A stretch of 64,000 nt of DNA from Fusobacterium sp. SYSU M8D902. GTDB lineage: Bacteria; Fusobacteriota; Fusobacteriia; Fusobacteriales; Fusobacteriaceae. The notes below the pieces were generated by a model. That model worked only from the letters and a program-made list of their open reading frames with translations. It made no database searches and was not told where the DNA came from. This document shows, in pieces, positions 8,817 to 18,373 of the stretch. The translations under genes and the position numbers were made by a program. Within the stretch, counting starts at the first letter, position 1, and each line of letters starts with the position of its first letter. The stretch covers positions 1-64,000 of the forward strand of contig NZ_JBEFNA010000006.1 of NCBI RefSeq assembly GCF_040199715.1, in the 5' to 3' direction.

Positions 8817-9995
8817 TTACTCTCTACAAATTCCTTGCTCTTTTGCTAGTTTTTCTACTGCACTCGCAACAGCTTCTGAAACTCTTTTATCAAAAGGATC
8901 TGGAATAATATAGTTTTTCTCTAACTCCTCATCTTTTATCAATGATGCTAAACCTTTAGCTGCAGCTATTTTCATCTCTTCAGTTATTTTTTTAGATTTT
9001 GCTCTCAATGCACCTTTAAATAATCCTGGGAATACTAAAACGTTATTGATTTGGTTTGGATAGTCAGATCTTCCTGTTCCTACTATTGCTGCTCCAGCCT
9101 CTAAAGCATCCTCTGGCATAATTTCTGGTGTAGGGTTTGCCATAGCAAAAACGATAGCATCTCTATTCATAGTTCTCACCATATCTTTTGTCAATACATT
9201 TGGAGCTGATACTCCTACAAATACATCTGCACCTACTATTGCTTCTGCAAGTCCACCACTTATATCTTGTGAGTTTGTAATCTCAGCCAACTCTTTTTTA
9301 GAGAAGTCATACTTATCTTTTTCACTTCTTCTTAAAATTCCAACTCTATCTACAGCCATTATCTCTTTTGCACCTAATTTTTTTATCAATTTTATTATAG
9401 AACTTCCAGCTGCTCCAGCTCCATTTACAACTACTTTTATATCCTCAATCTTTTTATTTACAACTTTTAAGGCATTTATAACTCCAGCTGCAACAACTAT
9501 AGCTGTTCCGTGTTGGTCATCATGAAATACAGGTATATCTAATTCAGCTTTTAATCTTGTCTCTATCTCAATACATCTTGGGGCAGAAATATCCTCTAAG
9601 TTTATTCCCCCTAGACCTGGTGCTATTAGTTTAACTGTTCTTATTATCTCTTCAGGATCTTTAGTATTTAAACAAATTGGAATAGCATCAACATCTCCAA
9701 ACTCTTTAAATAGCACACATTTTCCCTCCATTACAGGAAGTGCAGCCTCTGGTCCAATATCTCCCAATCCTAAAACAGCAGTTCCATCTGTAACCACTGC
9801 TACTAAATTTCCTTTTCCTGTATATTTATATACATCCTCTTTATTTGCTGCTATTTTTCTACAAGGTTCTGCTACTCCTGGAGAGTATGCTAAGCTTAAA
9901 TCCTCTCTATTTTCTACTTTAACTTTAGAAACTACTGATAATTTACCTTTATTTTGTTCATGTAGCTCTAATGCTCTCTCATATACATCTGCCAT
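8817..9995 (-). CDS. NAD(P)-dependent malic enzyme (oxaloacetate-decarboxylating)
   Basis: This is a malic enzyme of about 392 residues, producing pyruvate, CO2 and NAD(P)H from malate. It has SLAYSPGVAEPCRKI, TDGTAVLGLGDIGP, the metal-site region PVFHDDQHGTA and the Rossmann motif VVNGAGAAGSS. The length matches the short bacterial form without the phosphotransacetylase-like tail. The ATG at 9995 is chosen because GGAGG sits seven bases upstream; the ATG at 10001 abuts the ribosome site. It is first in an operon with the PH/GRAM-like gene. Cofactor preference cannot be read with confidence. Confidence 0.93.
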   Translation of the reverse strand: MADVYERALELHEQNKGKLSVVSKVKVENREDLSLAYSPGVAEPCRKIAANKEDVYKYTGKGNLVAVVTDGTAVLGLGDIGPEAALPVMEGKCVLFKEFGDVDAIPICLNTKDPEEIIRTVKLIAPGLGGINLEDISAPRCIEIETRLKAELDIPVFHDDQHGTAIVVAAGVINALKVVNKKIEDIKVVVNGAGAAGSSIIKLIKKLGAKEIMAVDRVGILRRSEKDKYDFSKKELAEITNSQDISGGLAEAIVGADVFVGVSAPNVLTKDMVRTMNRDAIVFAMANPTPEIMPEDALEAGAAIVGTGRSDYPNQINNVLVFPGLFKGALRAKSKKITEEMKIAAAKGLASLIKDEELEKNYIIPDPFDKRVSEAVASAVEKLAKEQGICRE

Positions 9996-10033
9996 TTTCA
10001 TTCCTCCAGTTAGATTTTTTTCCTTACATTCTC

Positions 10034-10062
10034 ATTATATTCCTTTTCATAAAATAAGTAAA
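10034..10062 (-). promoter_or_regulatory. Sigma70-type promoter of the malic enzyme operon
   Basis: Minus strand: TTTACT, 17-bp spacer, TATAAT, about 40 bp before the start. Confidence 0.65.
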
Positions 10063-10141
10063 GGATTTTGTGTATTATTTTTGTAGCAAATAACTATTAC
10101 AGTACATTATTTTCTCAAAATATTTTTTTGAAAAAATTTTT

Positions 10142-11185
10142 TTAATATTTTATCATTCCACCACCTAATACAAAATCTCCAGAATAAATAACTAGATGCT
10201 GACCAGGGGCATTTTGTACATTATCTACATTATATTCAAAATATACTTTATCTTCCTTTTCTACTATCATTCCCAAAGCCCCTATACTTGAAAATCTTGG
10301 TCTACCTATTAACTCTTTTCCAACTAACTCTTCTAGTGGAACGGCAAATTTACACTCCACTAGCTCAACTCTCTTCTTGGCTAGTTCCTCATACTCACCT
10401 AAAACAATCTCATTTCTCTCTGGTATTATCTGGGTAATAAAATAGGCTCTTGGTAATTTTAGATCTAAGCCTCTTCTCTGACCAATTGTATAAAGTTGAT
10501 AACCTTGATGTTCTCCCATCTTCTTACCACTGCTATCTACAAAATCTCCCTTTTTTATCTCATCTTTCAAATTAGCTCTTAAAAAATCTATATACCCAGC
10601 CTTAGCAAAACAAATTCCTTGACTATCCTTTTTATCATGTATCTCTAAATTTATACTTTTACCAATCTCTCTTATCTCACTTTTTGTATATTTAAACAGA
10701 GGAAATAAAAGTCTTTCTATCCTCTCTCCTGTAAGTCTATATAGCATATAGCTTTGGTCTTTTTTTATATCCTCAGCTCTTTTTAACAGTACTCTTCTAT
10801 ACTCATCATTAAACTCTGTTGAGCAATAGTGACCTGTAGCTATATAGTAAGCTCCCTCTTCCTCTGCTATATCAAAGAGTATCTTCATCTTTACTCTCTC
10901 ATCACATATAACACAAGGCGAGGGTGTTATCCCGCTAGAATAACCTCTTAAAAAGTCATCTATTACCTCTTTTTGAAAAATCTCTTCTATATCTACAACT
11001 CTATGCTTTATATTAAAAAATTCAGCAACTTTTTGTGCTGCTTGAATCTCATATTTCAAAGAATCCTCTTTTTTATGATTAAGTGTTACCCCAATAACCT
11101 CATATCCCTCCTGTAACAATAAATGTACAGATACTGAGGAATCTATTCCACCACTCATACCTATAACTACTCTATTTTTATCCAT
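10142..11185 (-). CDS. mnmA: tRNA-specific 2-thiouridylase MnmA
   Basis: This enzyme, about 347 residues long, thiolates U34 of Lys, Glu and Gln tRNAs. The PP-loop GMSGGIDSSV is at the N-terminus. The catalytic cysteines are in SPCVICDE and DSQGICF, and the C-terminal part carries YTIGQRRGL and the final QHLVIY segment. The usual NPCxxCN is changed to SPCVICDE, so it is a somewhat divergent member. It starts at ATG 11185 after AAGAGG; the GTG six bases upstream is rejected. It follows birA by ten bases in one operon. Confidence 0.88.
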   Translation of the reverse strand: MDKNRVVIGMSGGIDSSVSVHLLLQEGYEVIGVTLNHKKEDSLKYEIQAAQKVAEFFNIKHRVVDIEEIFQKEVIDDFLRGYSSGITPSPCVICDERVKMKILFDIAEEEGAYYIATGHYCSTEFNDEYRRVLLKRAEDIKKDQSYMLYRLTGERIERLLFPLFKYTKSEIREIGKSINLEIHDKKDSQGICFAKAGYIDFLRANLKDEIKKGDFVDSSGKKMGEHQGYQLYTIGQRRGLDLKLPRAYFITQIIPERNEIVLGEYEELAKKRVELVECKFAVPLEELVGKELIGRPRFSSIGALGMIVEKEDKVYFEYNVDNVQNAPGQHLVIYSGDFVLGGGMIKY

Positions 11186-11195
11186 TAGCACCTCT

Positions 11196-11891
11196 TTATT
11201 TTTTTATATGTATCTCTCCTATATCAAACTTTAAACTCTCTCCAGCTATATTAACAGAAAGCTTTCCATCTCTATCTATTCCTGTGGCAATACCTACTCC
11301 AAGAGATTTCCTATCGTTTATTACCTCTATTTGTCTATTTAAAAGATAATCATAATGCTCTATCTCCTTTAAAATCTCTGTCCACTCTTTTTCCAAATAA
11401 AGTTTAAACTCATTTATTATGCAATAGATAACATCATCAATAATATAGTGTCTATTTGTAACTTTTTTTAGAGAGATAGCACTCTCTTGAGCATATCCAA
11501 AATCCAAATTATTAATATTGATACCTATACCAATTATAAAAAAATCATCTATTTTCTCTACTAAAACACCACTCAATTTCTTATCTTCTAAATATATATC
11601 ATTTGTCCATTTAAACTTATAGTCTAAATCCTCTATTTTTTTTAAAGCTGATAAAATAGATATTCCAACTATTAAGGGAAGTCTTTTATACTCCTCTATC
11701 TCTTTGCTCCTATCCTCTTGTAAAGCAAAAGAAAAAAGAGCCATTCCCATATTAGAAACCCATCTATTACCTCGTCGTCCTACCCCAGCAGTTTGAGTCT
11801 GAGCTATAACACAATCGTAATTTTTCAACTCTTTTCTAGATTTTAAATATTTATTTGTAGAATCAATCTCTTCAAACTTAAATACTCGCAT
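11196..11891 (-). CDS. birA: Biotin--protein ligase, catalytic-only form
   Basis: This 231-residue enzyme activates biotin as biotinyl-AMP and attaches it to carrier lysines. It shows EIDSTNKYL, the adenylate loop GVGRRGNRW, FKWTNDIYL and KLSGVLVEK, followed by a short C-terminal domain. The N-terminal DNA-binding domain of repressor-type BirA is absent, so it should not regulate transcription itself. It starts at ATG 11891 with AGAGG upstream. It begins only 26 bp after the tRNA-Leu terminator, and mnmA follows in the same operon. Confidence 0.92.
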   Translation of the reverse strand: MRVFKFEEIDSTNKYLKSRKELKNYDCVIAQTQTAGVGRRGNRWVSNMGMALFSFALQEDRSKEIEEYKRLPLIVGISILSALKKIEDLDYKFKWTNDIYLEDKKLSGVLVEKIDDFFIIGIGININNLDFGYAQESAISLKKVTNRHYIIDDVIYCIINEFKLYLEKEWTEILKEIEHYDYLLNRQIEVINDRKSLGVGIATGIDRDGKLSVNIAGESLKFDIGEIHIKK

Positions 11892-11916
11892 CTCAACCTC
11901 TTTCTAATTTTGATTA

Positions 11917-11943
11917 TAAAAAAAGCACATCTAAAAGATGTGC
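11917..11943 (-). terminator. Rho-independent terminator after tRNA-Leu
   Basis: Minus strand: an 8-bp stem GCACATCT with AGATGTGC and a short loop, then a seven-T tract running into TATAAT. Confidence 0.85.
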
Positions 11944-11955
11944 TAATCTACAAAG

Positions 11956-12044
11956 TGGTGCCTAGAGCCGGAATCGAACCGGCACGGTAACTAAATACCA
12001 CAGGATTTTAAGTCCTGTGCGTCTACCTGTTCCGCCATCCAGGC
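11956..12044 (-). tRNA. tRNA-Leu (anticodon UAA), CCA encoded
   Basis: This is an 89-nt class II tRNA. On the minus strand it starts GCCTGGATGGCGGAA, has an anticodon arm CAGGACTTAAAATCCTG with anticodon TAA, a long variable arm typical of leucine tRNAs, the T-loop GGTTCGATTCC and an acceptor end TCTAGGCACCA. CCA is encoded in the DNA. Confidence 0.96.
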
Positions 12045-12065
12045 AGTTGCCTTCACAACAAATTT

Positions 12066-12094
12066 ATTCTACTATATTTATATTATTTTGTCAA
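12066..12094 (-). promoter_or_regulatory. Strong promoter of tRNA-Leu
   Basis: Minus strand: perfect TTGACA, 17-bp spacer, TAGAAT, ending 21 bp before the tRNA. Confidence 0.8.
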
Positions 12095-12104
12095 TATTTT
12101 TTTA

Positions 12105-13250
12105 TTAAGCTTGGAATTTTATTTCTCCTTTTACTACAGTCATCTCAACACTATAATCTGGATTTAATAAAACTATATCTGCATCTTTACCCTCTTGAAG
12201 AACACCTGCATTTAAACCAAACTCTTTAGCAGCGTTTGTACTTGTCATCTTAACTGCATCAAATATACTATATCCTAACTCTATCATATGTTTAAATGCT
12301 TTATCCATAGTAAGTACACTTCCTGCTAAACTATTATTACTTACAAGTCTAGCTTGTCCATCTCCTACATATACATCTAATTCACCTAATTTATAATTTC
12401 CATCAGGTAAACCTGTAGCACACATAGCATCAGTTATACATAGTACTCTGTCTACACCCTTAGCTTTTATTAAAAGTCTTACTGCTTCTGGATGTACGTG
12501 GATCTTATCAAAAATTATCTCTGCATTAACATTATCATTAACCATTACAGCACCCACTACACCAGGTTCTCTATGAGTGAATCCTTTCATTCCATTATAT
12601 GTATGAGTAGCATGTGATACTCCTGCTTTTACAGCTTCTTGAACCTCTTCAAAAGAGATACCAGAGTGTCCTACTGAAACTACTACATTTTTCTCTTTTA
12701 AGTATTTTATAGATTCTAGAGCACCTTCTCCCTTAGCAGCCATTGAAAATAATTTTACAAGTCCTGGTTTTACATTTAGATACTCTTCAATCTCCTGAAT
12801 TCCAGCTGGTTTAATATATTTATCATTTTGAGCTCCCTTATATTGAACATCAAAATATGGTCCTTCCATATGTGCACCAAATATATTTGCACCTTCTATT
12901 CTCTCATTTTGTAATTTTCCTATTTTTTCCAATACCTCTTTTAATGTCTCTTTATCACTTGTCAAAGTTGTTGCTAAAAAGTTAGTTGTTCCGTGTTTAA
13001 CTATAAATTTAGATATAGTTCTCAATGCCTCTTCGCTATTATCCATAGCATCAGCACCACCTGCACCATGAATATGAACATCTATAAATCCTGGAACTAC
13101 ATATCTTCCCTCTACATCTATTCCACCTAATTCTCCAAACATAGTTCCTTCATAGATCTTCTTTATCTTTCCATCTCTTAATACGATTGCTCCATTTATT
13201 ATTCTATCTGGTAAAACTATTTTAGCATTTGTTAATATTAATCCTGACAT
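12105..13250 (-). CDS. nagA: N-acetylglucosamine-6-phosphate deacetylase
   Basis: This 381-residue amidohydrolase removes acetate from GlcNAc-6-P to give GlcN-6-P for glycolysis or wall and LPS recycling. Metal and catalytic positions are visible: VHIHGAGG, GAHMEGPYF, VGHSGISF, ATHTYNGM and the catalytic Asp in ITDAM. It starts at ATG 13250, with GGGGGA upstream. No nagB lies beside it. Its product joins the pool made by GlmS elsewhere in this window. Confidence 0.95.
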   Translation of the reverse strand: MSGLILTNAKIVLPDRIINGAIVLRDGKIKKIYEGTMFGELGGIDVEGRYVVPGFIDVHIHGAGGADAMDNSEEALRTISKFIVKHGTTNFLATTLTSDKETLKEVLEKIGKLQNERIEGANIFGAHMEGPYFDVQYKGAQNDKYIKPAGIQEIEEYLNVKPGLVKLFSMAAKGEGALESIKYLKEKNVVVSVGHSGISFEEVQEAVKAGVSHATHTYNGMKGFTHREPGVVGAVMVNDNVNAEIIFDKIHVHPEAVRLLIKAKGVDRVLCITDAMCATGLPDGNYKLGELDVYVGDGQARLVSNNSLAGSVLTMDKAFKHMIELGYSIFDAVKMTSTNAAKEFGLNAGVLQEGKDADIVLLNPDYSVEMTVVKGEIKFQA

Positions 13251-13435
13251 AAGAATCCCCCTCTTAAACCTTGAATTTTAAAATCAATATATCTGCCTTA
13301 CATTAATATTTTATTACATTTTTATTATTTTAACAATGATTTTTTTTAATTTTTCTAAGAAAGTTGATTCTGTATGCACATATCTACTGTATTTTATTTT
13401 TATTCTCTTCATTCCCTGACCACACTCTAATCTCT

Positions 13436-14506
13436 TTAATTTTCGCTCTCTATTTCCTCTGTCTCACTATCCTCAACAACTATTTTTTTCTTTTTTGCCT
13501 CACCATTTTTTAGAATCTCAAGTACTTTTTCCTCTATCATTTTAAAAAGTTCCTTTTCCTCTTCTAGTCTATTCTTAACATTTTCCTTTCCCTGTCCTAG
13601 TCTGATATCTCCAAAACTAAACCAAGCTCCAGACTTTGAAACAATGTCATTATCTAAAGCTAATTCAAATATCTCTCCTACTCTTGTTATTCCTTTACCA
13701 TACATTATTTGAAAATTAGCCTCTTTAAATGGTGGTGCTACCTTATTTTTAGTTATTTTTACAACAGTTTCATTCCCTATTATCTCATCTCCCTGCTTTA
13801 CACTTCCAACTTTTTTCACTTCCATTCTAACTGAAGCATAAAACTTTAATGCCTTTCCTCCTGTTGTTGTAGTCTGAGGTCCAAATCCAAAACTTCCTAT
13901 CTTATCTCTTATCTGATTTATAAATATCATAGTAGTTTTTGATTTATTTAGAGATCCTGTTAATTTTCTTAAAGCTTTCGACATCAATCTTGCCTGTAAT
14001 CCCATTTGTTGATCTGACATCTCACCATCTATTTCAGCTTTAGGTACTAGAGCAGCTACAGAGTCAATAACAATCAAATCTACAGCCCCAGATCTCACTA
14101 ACATATCAGCAATCTCCAATGCCTGTTCTCCATAATCTGGTTGTGATATCAATAATTCATCTACATTAACTCCTAAAACTTTAGCATATTCAGGATCTAA
14201 TGCATGTTCAGCATCAATATAAGCCACTATTCCATTATTTTTTTGAGCTTGTGCTACAACATGAAGAGCTATCGTTGTTTTTCCTGAACTCTCTGCACCA
14301 TAGATCTCTACTATCCTTCCCTTAGGAACACCATTAACACCTAGAGCTATATCTATATTTAGACTTCCTGTAGATATAACATCTATCTCCATATTAAGAT
14401 TGCTCCCCAACTTCATAATGGAACCCTCTCCAAAATCTTTTGTAATCTTTGTAAGTGCCTGTTCCAAAGCTTTTTCTTTACTCATCTCTTCTTTTTTTAC
14501 AGCCAT
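13436..14506 (-). CDS. recA: DNA recombinase RecA
   Basis: This RecA of about 356 residues has Walker [10 protein letters not shown], Walker [11 protein letters not shown], the L2 region [20 protein letters not shown] and an acidic C-terminal tail. It promotes strand exchange in recombination and, in SOS-competent species, LexA cleavage. ATG 14506 is chosen (AGGTG six bases upstream) over the in-frame ATG at 14512 and GTG at 14515. I see no recognisable LexA box in its upstream region. It is transcribed alone; nagA starts 185 bp further on. Confidence 0.98.
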   Translation of the reverse strand: MAVKKEEMSKEKALEQALTKITKDFGEGSIMKLGSNLNMEIDVISTGSLNIDIALGVNGVPKGRIVEIYGAESSGKTTIALHVVAQAQKNNGIVAYIDAEHALDPEYAKVLGVNVDELLISQPDYGEQALEIADMLVRSGAVDLIVIDSVAALVPKAEIDGEMSDQQMGLQARLMSKALRKLTGSLNKSKTTMIFINQIRDKIGSFGFGPQTTTTGGKALKFYASVRMEVKKVGSVKQGDEIIGNETVVKITKNKVAPPFKEANFQIMYGKGITRVGEIFELALDNDIVSKSGAWFSFGDIRLGQGKENVKNRLEEEKELFKMIEEKVLEILKNGEAKKKKIVVEDSETEEIESEN

Positions 14507-14557
14507 GTTCATCACCTATTCTTTATTTATAAAAATTGTATATCTATATCTATTAAT

Positions 14558-14586
14558 AATATAGCACATTATAATTATTTTGTAAA
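14558..14586 (-). promoter_or_regulatory. Promoter of recA
   Basis: Minus strand: TTTACA, 17-bp spacer, TATATT, about 50 bp before the start. Confidence 0.65.
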
Positions 14587-14647
14587 TATAATTTTCTATA
14601 AATATAGATAAGAAGAAATTTAACTTTTTTTTACTCTAGTTTTATGC

Positions 14648-14653
14648 TATAAT
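14648..14653 (+). promoter_or_regulatory. Extended -10 for the YczE-like gene
   Basis: TATGCTATAAT gives an extended -10 about 50 bp before the ATG at 14700; the -35 is weak. Confidence 0.5.
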
Positions 14654-14699
14654 TCAGTTAATCTTATAAAACATTATATTGATTTGGGTGAACAGATAT

Positions 14700-15362
14700 A
14701 TGTATATGAATTTTTTGAAAAAGTACTCTCTCTGGGTATTTTCTATATTTGTAAATTCTTTTGGAAACTGTTTGTTAATAAAAAGTAATATTGGTAGTGG
14801 TCCATGGATAGCGGCTAGTATGGGGATTGCACGATCTTCACATCTACAGATAGGTGTCTGTACTATAATTTTAAATTTTTTAGTCTATATACCTATTATC
14901 ATTATATCTAAAAAGTTTAATCTTTTTAGATTGATAGGTTCATTTTTTGTAGCCTATATCTTTGGAATATTTTTAGATATGTTTTTAAATCTCTTTTCTA
15001 CTATTTCATTTGAAAACTATCTATTGAGAATTTTAATATTTTTAATTGGAGATACAGTACTTTCAGCTGGAATTTCGGTCTATCTTAGATTAAATATAGC
15101 TCTCAATCCATTTGATCAATTTTTACAAACGGTTAACGAATATTTAATCTCTGATATTAAAAAAGCTAATCTTGTCTATTTAGGAGTTCCTCTTATTTTG
15201 GCAATTAGCTTTGGAATATATAATGGTTTTGATTTTACAGGAATTGGAATAGGAACACTAATTATGTTTCTCTTTAATGGAGTTTTTATTAAATTTTTCC
15301 ACAAAAGAATTTCCATTCCTTCTGAAATCTTATTTCCTAGAAGATACATACAAAAACATTAA
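14700..15362 (+). CDS. YczE/YyaS/YitT-family membrane protein
   Basis: This integral membrane protein, about 220 residues long, has around five hydrophobic segments. It shows the family pattern near TM1 (FGNCLLIKSNIGSGPW) and a mid-protein repeat (LNIALNPFDQFLQ). Function in the family is unknown. The start is unclear: ATG 14700 follows GGGTG by nine bases, and TTG 14679 would add seven residues. It is 33 bp upstream of galE on the same strand, so they may be co-transcribed. Confidence 0.75.
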   Translation: MYMNFLKKYSLWVFSIFVNSFGNCLLIKSNIGSGPWIAASMGIARSSHLQIGVCTIILNFLVYIPIIIISKKFNLFRLIGSFFVAYIFGIFLDMFLNLFSTISFENYLLRILIFLIGDTVLSAGISVYLRLNIALNPFDQFLQTVNEYLISDIKKANLVYLGVPLILAISFGIYNGFDFTGIGIGTLIMFLFNGVFIKFFHKRISIPSEILFPRRYIQKH

Positions 15363-15395
15363 AAATTTTTATTAATATAATTAGGAGGATATTAG

Positions 15396-16376
15396 ATGAA
15401 AAATATATTAGTTACTGGTGGTGCTGGTTATATTGGAAGTCATGCTGTGGCTGAACTTCTTGATTCAGGATATGAGGTTGTAGTTGTAGACTCTCTTGAA
15501 AATGGTTTTATAGAGTTAGTTGATAAAAGAGCTAAATTTTATCAAGGAAATGTTCAAGATTCTTCTATTATGGATACTATATTTTCAGAAAATAAAATAG
15601 ATGCTGTTATGCATTTTGCTGGATATATAAAAGTCCCTGAAAGTGTTGTTGAACCTAACAAATACTATCTTAACAATACTTATACTGTAATGTGTCTTAT
15701 AGAATCAATGAGAAAACACAATGTTAAAAATATTGTATTCTCATCTACAGCTGCTGTATATGGAGATGTAAAAGAGCCTGAGCCAGTTGAAGAGACTCAC
15801 TCAACACTTCCTATCAATCCATATGGAATGAGTAAATTGATGTCTGAGAGAATTATTATGGATTCAGCTGCTGCTTATGGATTAAACTACTCTATTTTCA
15901 GATATTTTAATGTTGGTGGAGCACATGAAAAACATAATATCGGACAAAAAGGTGAGGGGATAACTGCTCTTATTCCACTTATATTAAAAGCTGCTAAAGG
16001 AGATATTCCTAAGCTATCTATCTATGGAAATGATTTTGATACTAAAGATGGAACTGGAATTAGAGATTATATACATGTTGTTGATCTAGTAAGAGCACAC
16101 ATTCTATCACTTAATAAGTTAGCTGAAAATAAAAGCAATATCTACAATTTAGGAAATGGTAATGGATTCTCTGTTTTAGAGATGCTAAACTCTGCTAAAG
16201 AGGTTACAAAAATAGATATACCTGCTGAATTTACTGGTAGAAGAGCTGGAGATCCACCTTGTGTTATTGCCTCTAGTAAAAAAGCTGTGGCTGAGCTTAA
16301 CTGGAAACCAGTTTATACTGATGTTAAAGACATTATAAGAACAGCTTGGGAATGGAATTTAAGAAATAAAATCTAA
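15396..16376 (+). CDS. galE: UDP-glucose 4-epimerase
   Basis: This 326-residue extended SDR enzyme interconverts UDP-glucose and UDP-galactose for LPS or capsule sugars and the Leloir pathway. It has the NAD site GGAGYIGSH at residues 7-15, the catalytic Ser in FSSTAAVYG and YGMSK with Tyr and Lys, followed by RYFNVGGAH and GTGIRDYIHV. It starts at ATG 15396 after TAGGAGG. No other gal genes are near, which favours a role in surface polysaccharide. Confidence 0.95.
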   Translation: MKNILVTGGAGYIGSHAVAELLDSGYEVVVVDSLENGFIELVDKRAKFYQGNVQDSSIMDTIFSENKIDAVMHFAGYIKVPESVVEPNKYYLNNTYTVMCLIESMRKHNVKNIVFSSTAAVYGDVKEPEPVEETHSTLPINPYGMSKLMSERIIMDSAAAYGLNYSIFRYFNVGGAHEKHNIGQKGEGITALIPLILKAAKGDIPKLSIYGNDFDTKDGTGIRDYIHVVDLVRAHILSLNKLAENKSNIYNLGNGNGFSVLEMLNSAKEVTKIDIPAEFTGRRAGDPPCVIASSKKAVAELNWKPVYTDVKDIIRTAWEWNLRNKI

Positions 16377-16385
16377 ATCAATTAC

Positions 16386-16421
16386 AAAAGAGTGGTATAG
16401 TTTCCCATACCACTCTCTTTT
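16386..16421. terminator. Bidirectional terminator between galE and thrS
   Basis: A 10-bp stem AGAGTGGTAT with ATACCACTCT is flanked by an A-run upstream and a T-run downstream, so it can serve both convergent genes. Confidence 0.85.
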
Positions 16422-16422
16422 A

Positions 16423-18336
16423 TTACTTATCAAATTTTACTTCTGCTTCTGCTACGATCATATTTACAAATTCATCTAATTTCATTGAAACTTGCTCTTG
16501 TGATCCTCTTCTTCTTACATTAACTTCTCTGTTCTCAACTTCATTTTTACCTATGATTAATTGAACAGGAACTTTGTATTTTCCATTAGCTTCTCTAATT
16601 TTGTAACCTATAGATTCAGCTCTATCATCTAACTCAACTCTTATTCCTTTTTCTAATAAGATATTGTATATCTCTTTTGCATATGGAACTGTTTCATCAC
16701 TGATAGTTAATAGTTTTACTTGAGTAGGTGCTAACCATAATGGGAAAGCTCCAGCATAGTGCTCAATTAAGATTCCAATGAATCTCTCTATTGAACCATA
16801 CACAACTCTATGTATCATAACTGGTCTATGTTTCTCTCCATCTTCTCCTATATAGCTTATATCAAATCTCTCTGGTAAGTTAAAGTCTAACTGGATAGTT
16901 CCACATTGCCAAGTTCTTCCAATAGCATCTTTAATTTTGAAGTCTAATTTTGGTCCGTAGAATGCTCCATCTCCAGGATTTAATTTATATGGTTTTCCAA
17001 TTTTATCTAAAGCTCCTGCTAGTGCTGATTCAGCTTTTTCCCAAATCTCATCTGATCCTATAGCTTTTTCAGGTTTAGTAGATAGTTCTATATGATACTC
17101 GAATCCAAATAATTTACTATAGAACTTATCAATTAAGTTTACTACTCCTATAATTTCACTCTCTATTTGCTCTGGAGTCATAAAGATATGAGCGTCATCT
17201 TGAGTGAAACATCTTACTCTCATAAGTCCATGTAATGCTCCTGAAAACTCGTGTCTATGTACAGTTCCAAGCTCTCCACATCTAATCGGTAAATCTTTAT
17301 ATGAGTGTAATTGGTGTTTGTAAGTTATTACTCCTCCTGGACAGTTCATAGGTTTGATTGCAAATTCAGTCTCATCTATTGTTGATGTATACATATTTTC
17401 TCTATAGTTAAACCAGTGTCCTGAAGTTTCCCATAACTCTTTATTTAGCATAATTGGTGTCATTATCTCTGTATATCCAGCAAGTGTATGCTCTCTCTTC
17501 CATAGATTTATAAGAGTATTTCTAATAGCCATTCCTTTTGGTAAGAATATTGGGAATCCTGGTCCATACTCACTCATAAAGAATAACTCTAACTCTTTTC
17601 CTAATTTTCTATGATCTCTCTTCTCTGCCTCTTCTAATAGTGTTAAATAATCTTTTAATTTTTTCTCATCTGAAAAAGCAAATCCATATATTCTTTGTAA
17701 CATCTTATTGTTTGAGTCTCCTCTCCAATAAGCTCCTGCTACTGATTTTAATTTAAAAGCTTTTAGGTATGAAGTAGAAGGTACGTGAGGTCCTCTACAT
17801 AGATCCATAAACTCACCCTGTTTATAGAAAGATAACATCTCACCTTGAGCTATCTCTTTTATTATCTCTACTTTATACTCTTCTCCTAACTCTTCAAAAT
17901 GCTTTATTGCATCCTCTCTAGTCATCATTATTCTTTCAATTTTTTCGTTCTCTTTAACAATTTTTTTCATTTCAGCTTCTATTTTAGCTAAATCTTCCTC
18001 TGTAAATTGAACTTTTGGATCGAAATCATAATAAAATCCATTCTCTATAGCTGGTCCAATTGCAACTTTTGTTCCTGGAAAAAGTCTCACTACTGCTTGT
18101 GCCATAAGGTGAGCTGTAGAGTGTCTTATAACCTCTTCTCCATCTTCAGTATCAGGAGTTATAAACTCCACCTTAGCTTCCCCGTTTAATAAAGTTGACA
18201 TATCAACCAATTCATCATTCACTTTAGCAGCTACTGATTTTTTAGCTAGTGAATTGCTTATACTTTTAGCTATTGTAAATAAGTTTACTTCTCCTTCAAA
18301 CTCCTTTACATCTCCACTTGGTAATATCGCTTTCAT
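16423..18336 (-). CDS. thrS: Threonyl-tRNA synthetase
   Basis: This 637-residue class II synthetase has, in order, an N-terminal TGS domain, the editing domain (HSTAHLMAQ), the catalytic core with MNCPGG and RCGELGTVHRHE, and the anticodon-binding domain at the C-terminus. It starts at ATG 18336 with AGGAGG upstream. No T-box leader fits in the 37-bp gap behind the LptD gene, so it is probably transcribed from the LptD promoter or from one inside that gene. Confidence 0.97.
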   Translation of the reverse strand: MKAILPSGDVKEFEGEVNLFTIAKSISNSLAKKSVAAKVNDELVDMSTLLNGEAKVEFITPDTEDGEEVIRHSTAHLMAQAVVRLFPGTKVAIGPAIENGFYYDFDPKVQFTEEDLAKIEAEMKKIVKENEKIERIMMTREDAIKHFEELGEEYKVEIIKEIAQGEMLSFYKQGEFMDLCRGPHVPSTSYLKAFKLKSVAGAYWRGDSNNKMLQRIYGFAFSDEKKLKDYLTLLEEAEKRDHRKLGKELELFFMSEYGPGFPIFLPKGMAIRNTLINLWKREHTLAGYTEIMTPIMLNKELWETSGHWFNYRENMYTSTIDETEFAIKPMNCPGGVITYKHQLHSYKDLPIRCGELGTVHRHEFSGALHGLMRVRCFTQDDAHIFMTPEQIESEIIGVVNLIDKFYSKLFGFEYHIELSTKPEKAIGSDEIWEKAESALAGALDKIGKPYKLNPGDGAFYGPKLDFKIKDAIGRTWQCGTIQLDFNLPERFDISYIGEDGEKHRPVMIHRVVYGSIERFIGILIEHYAGAFPLWLAPTQVKLLTISDETVPYAKEIYNILLEKGIRVELDDRAESIGYKIREANGKYKVPVQLIIGKNEVENREVNVRRRGSQEQVSMKLDEFVNMIVAEAEVKFDK

Positions 18337-18373
18337 AATTTTTCCTCCTATTATATCATCAATTTTTCATCTT

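Noticed and set aside
14507-14600. LexA/SOS box before recA
   Set aside because: No dyad resembling a known LexA consensus was found, only a normal promoter.
16423-18373. T-box leader for thrS or proS
   Set aside because: Upstream gaps are 37 and 63 bp and lack the T-box motif.
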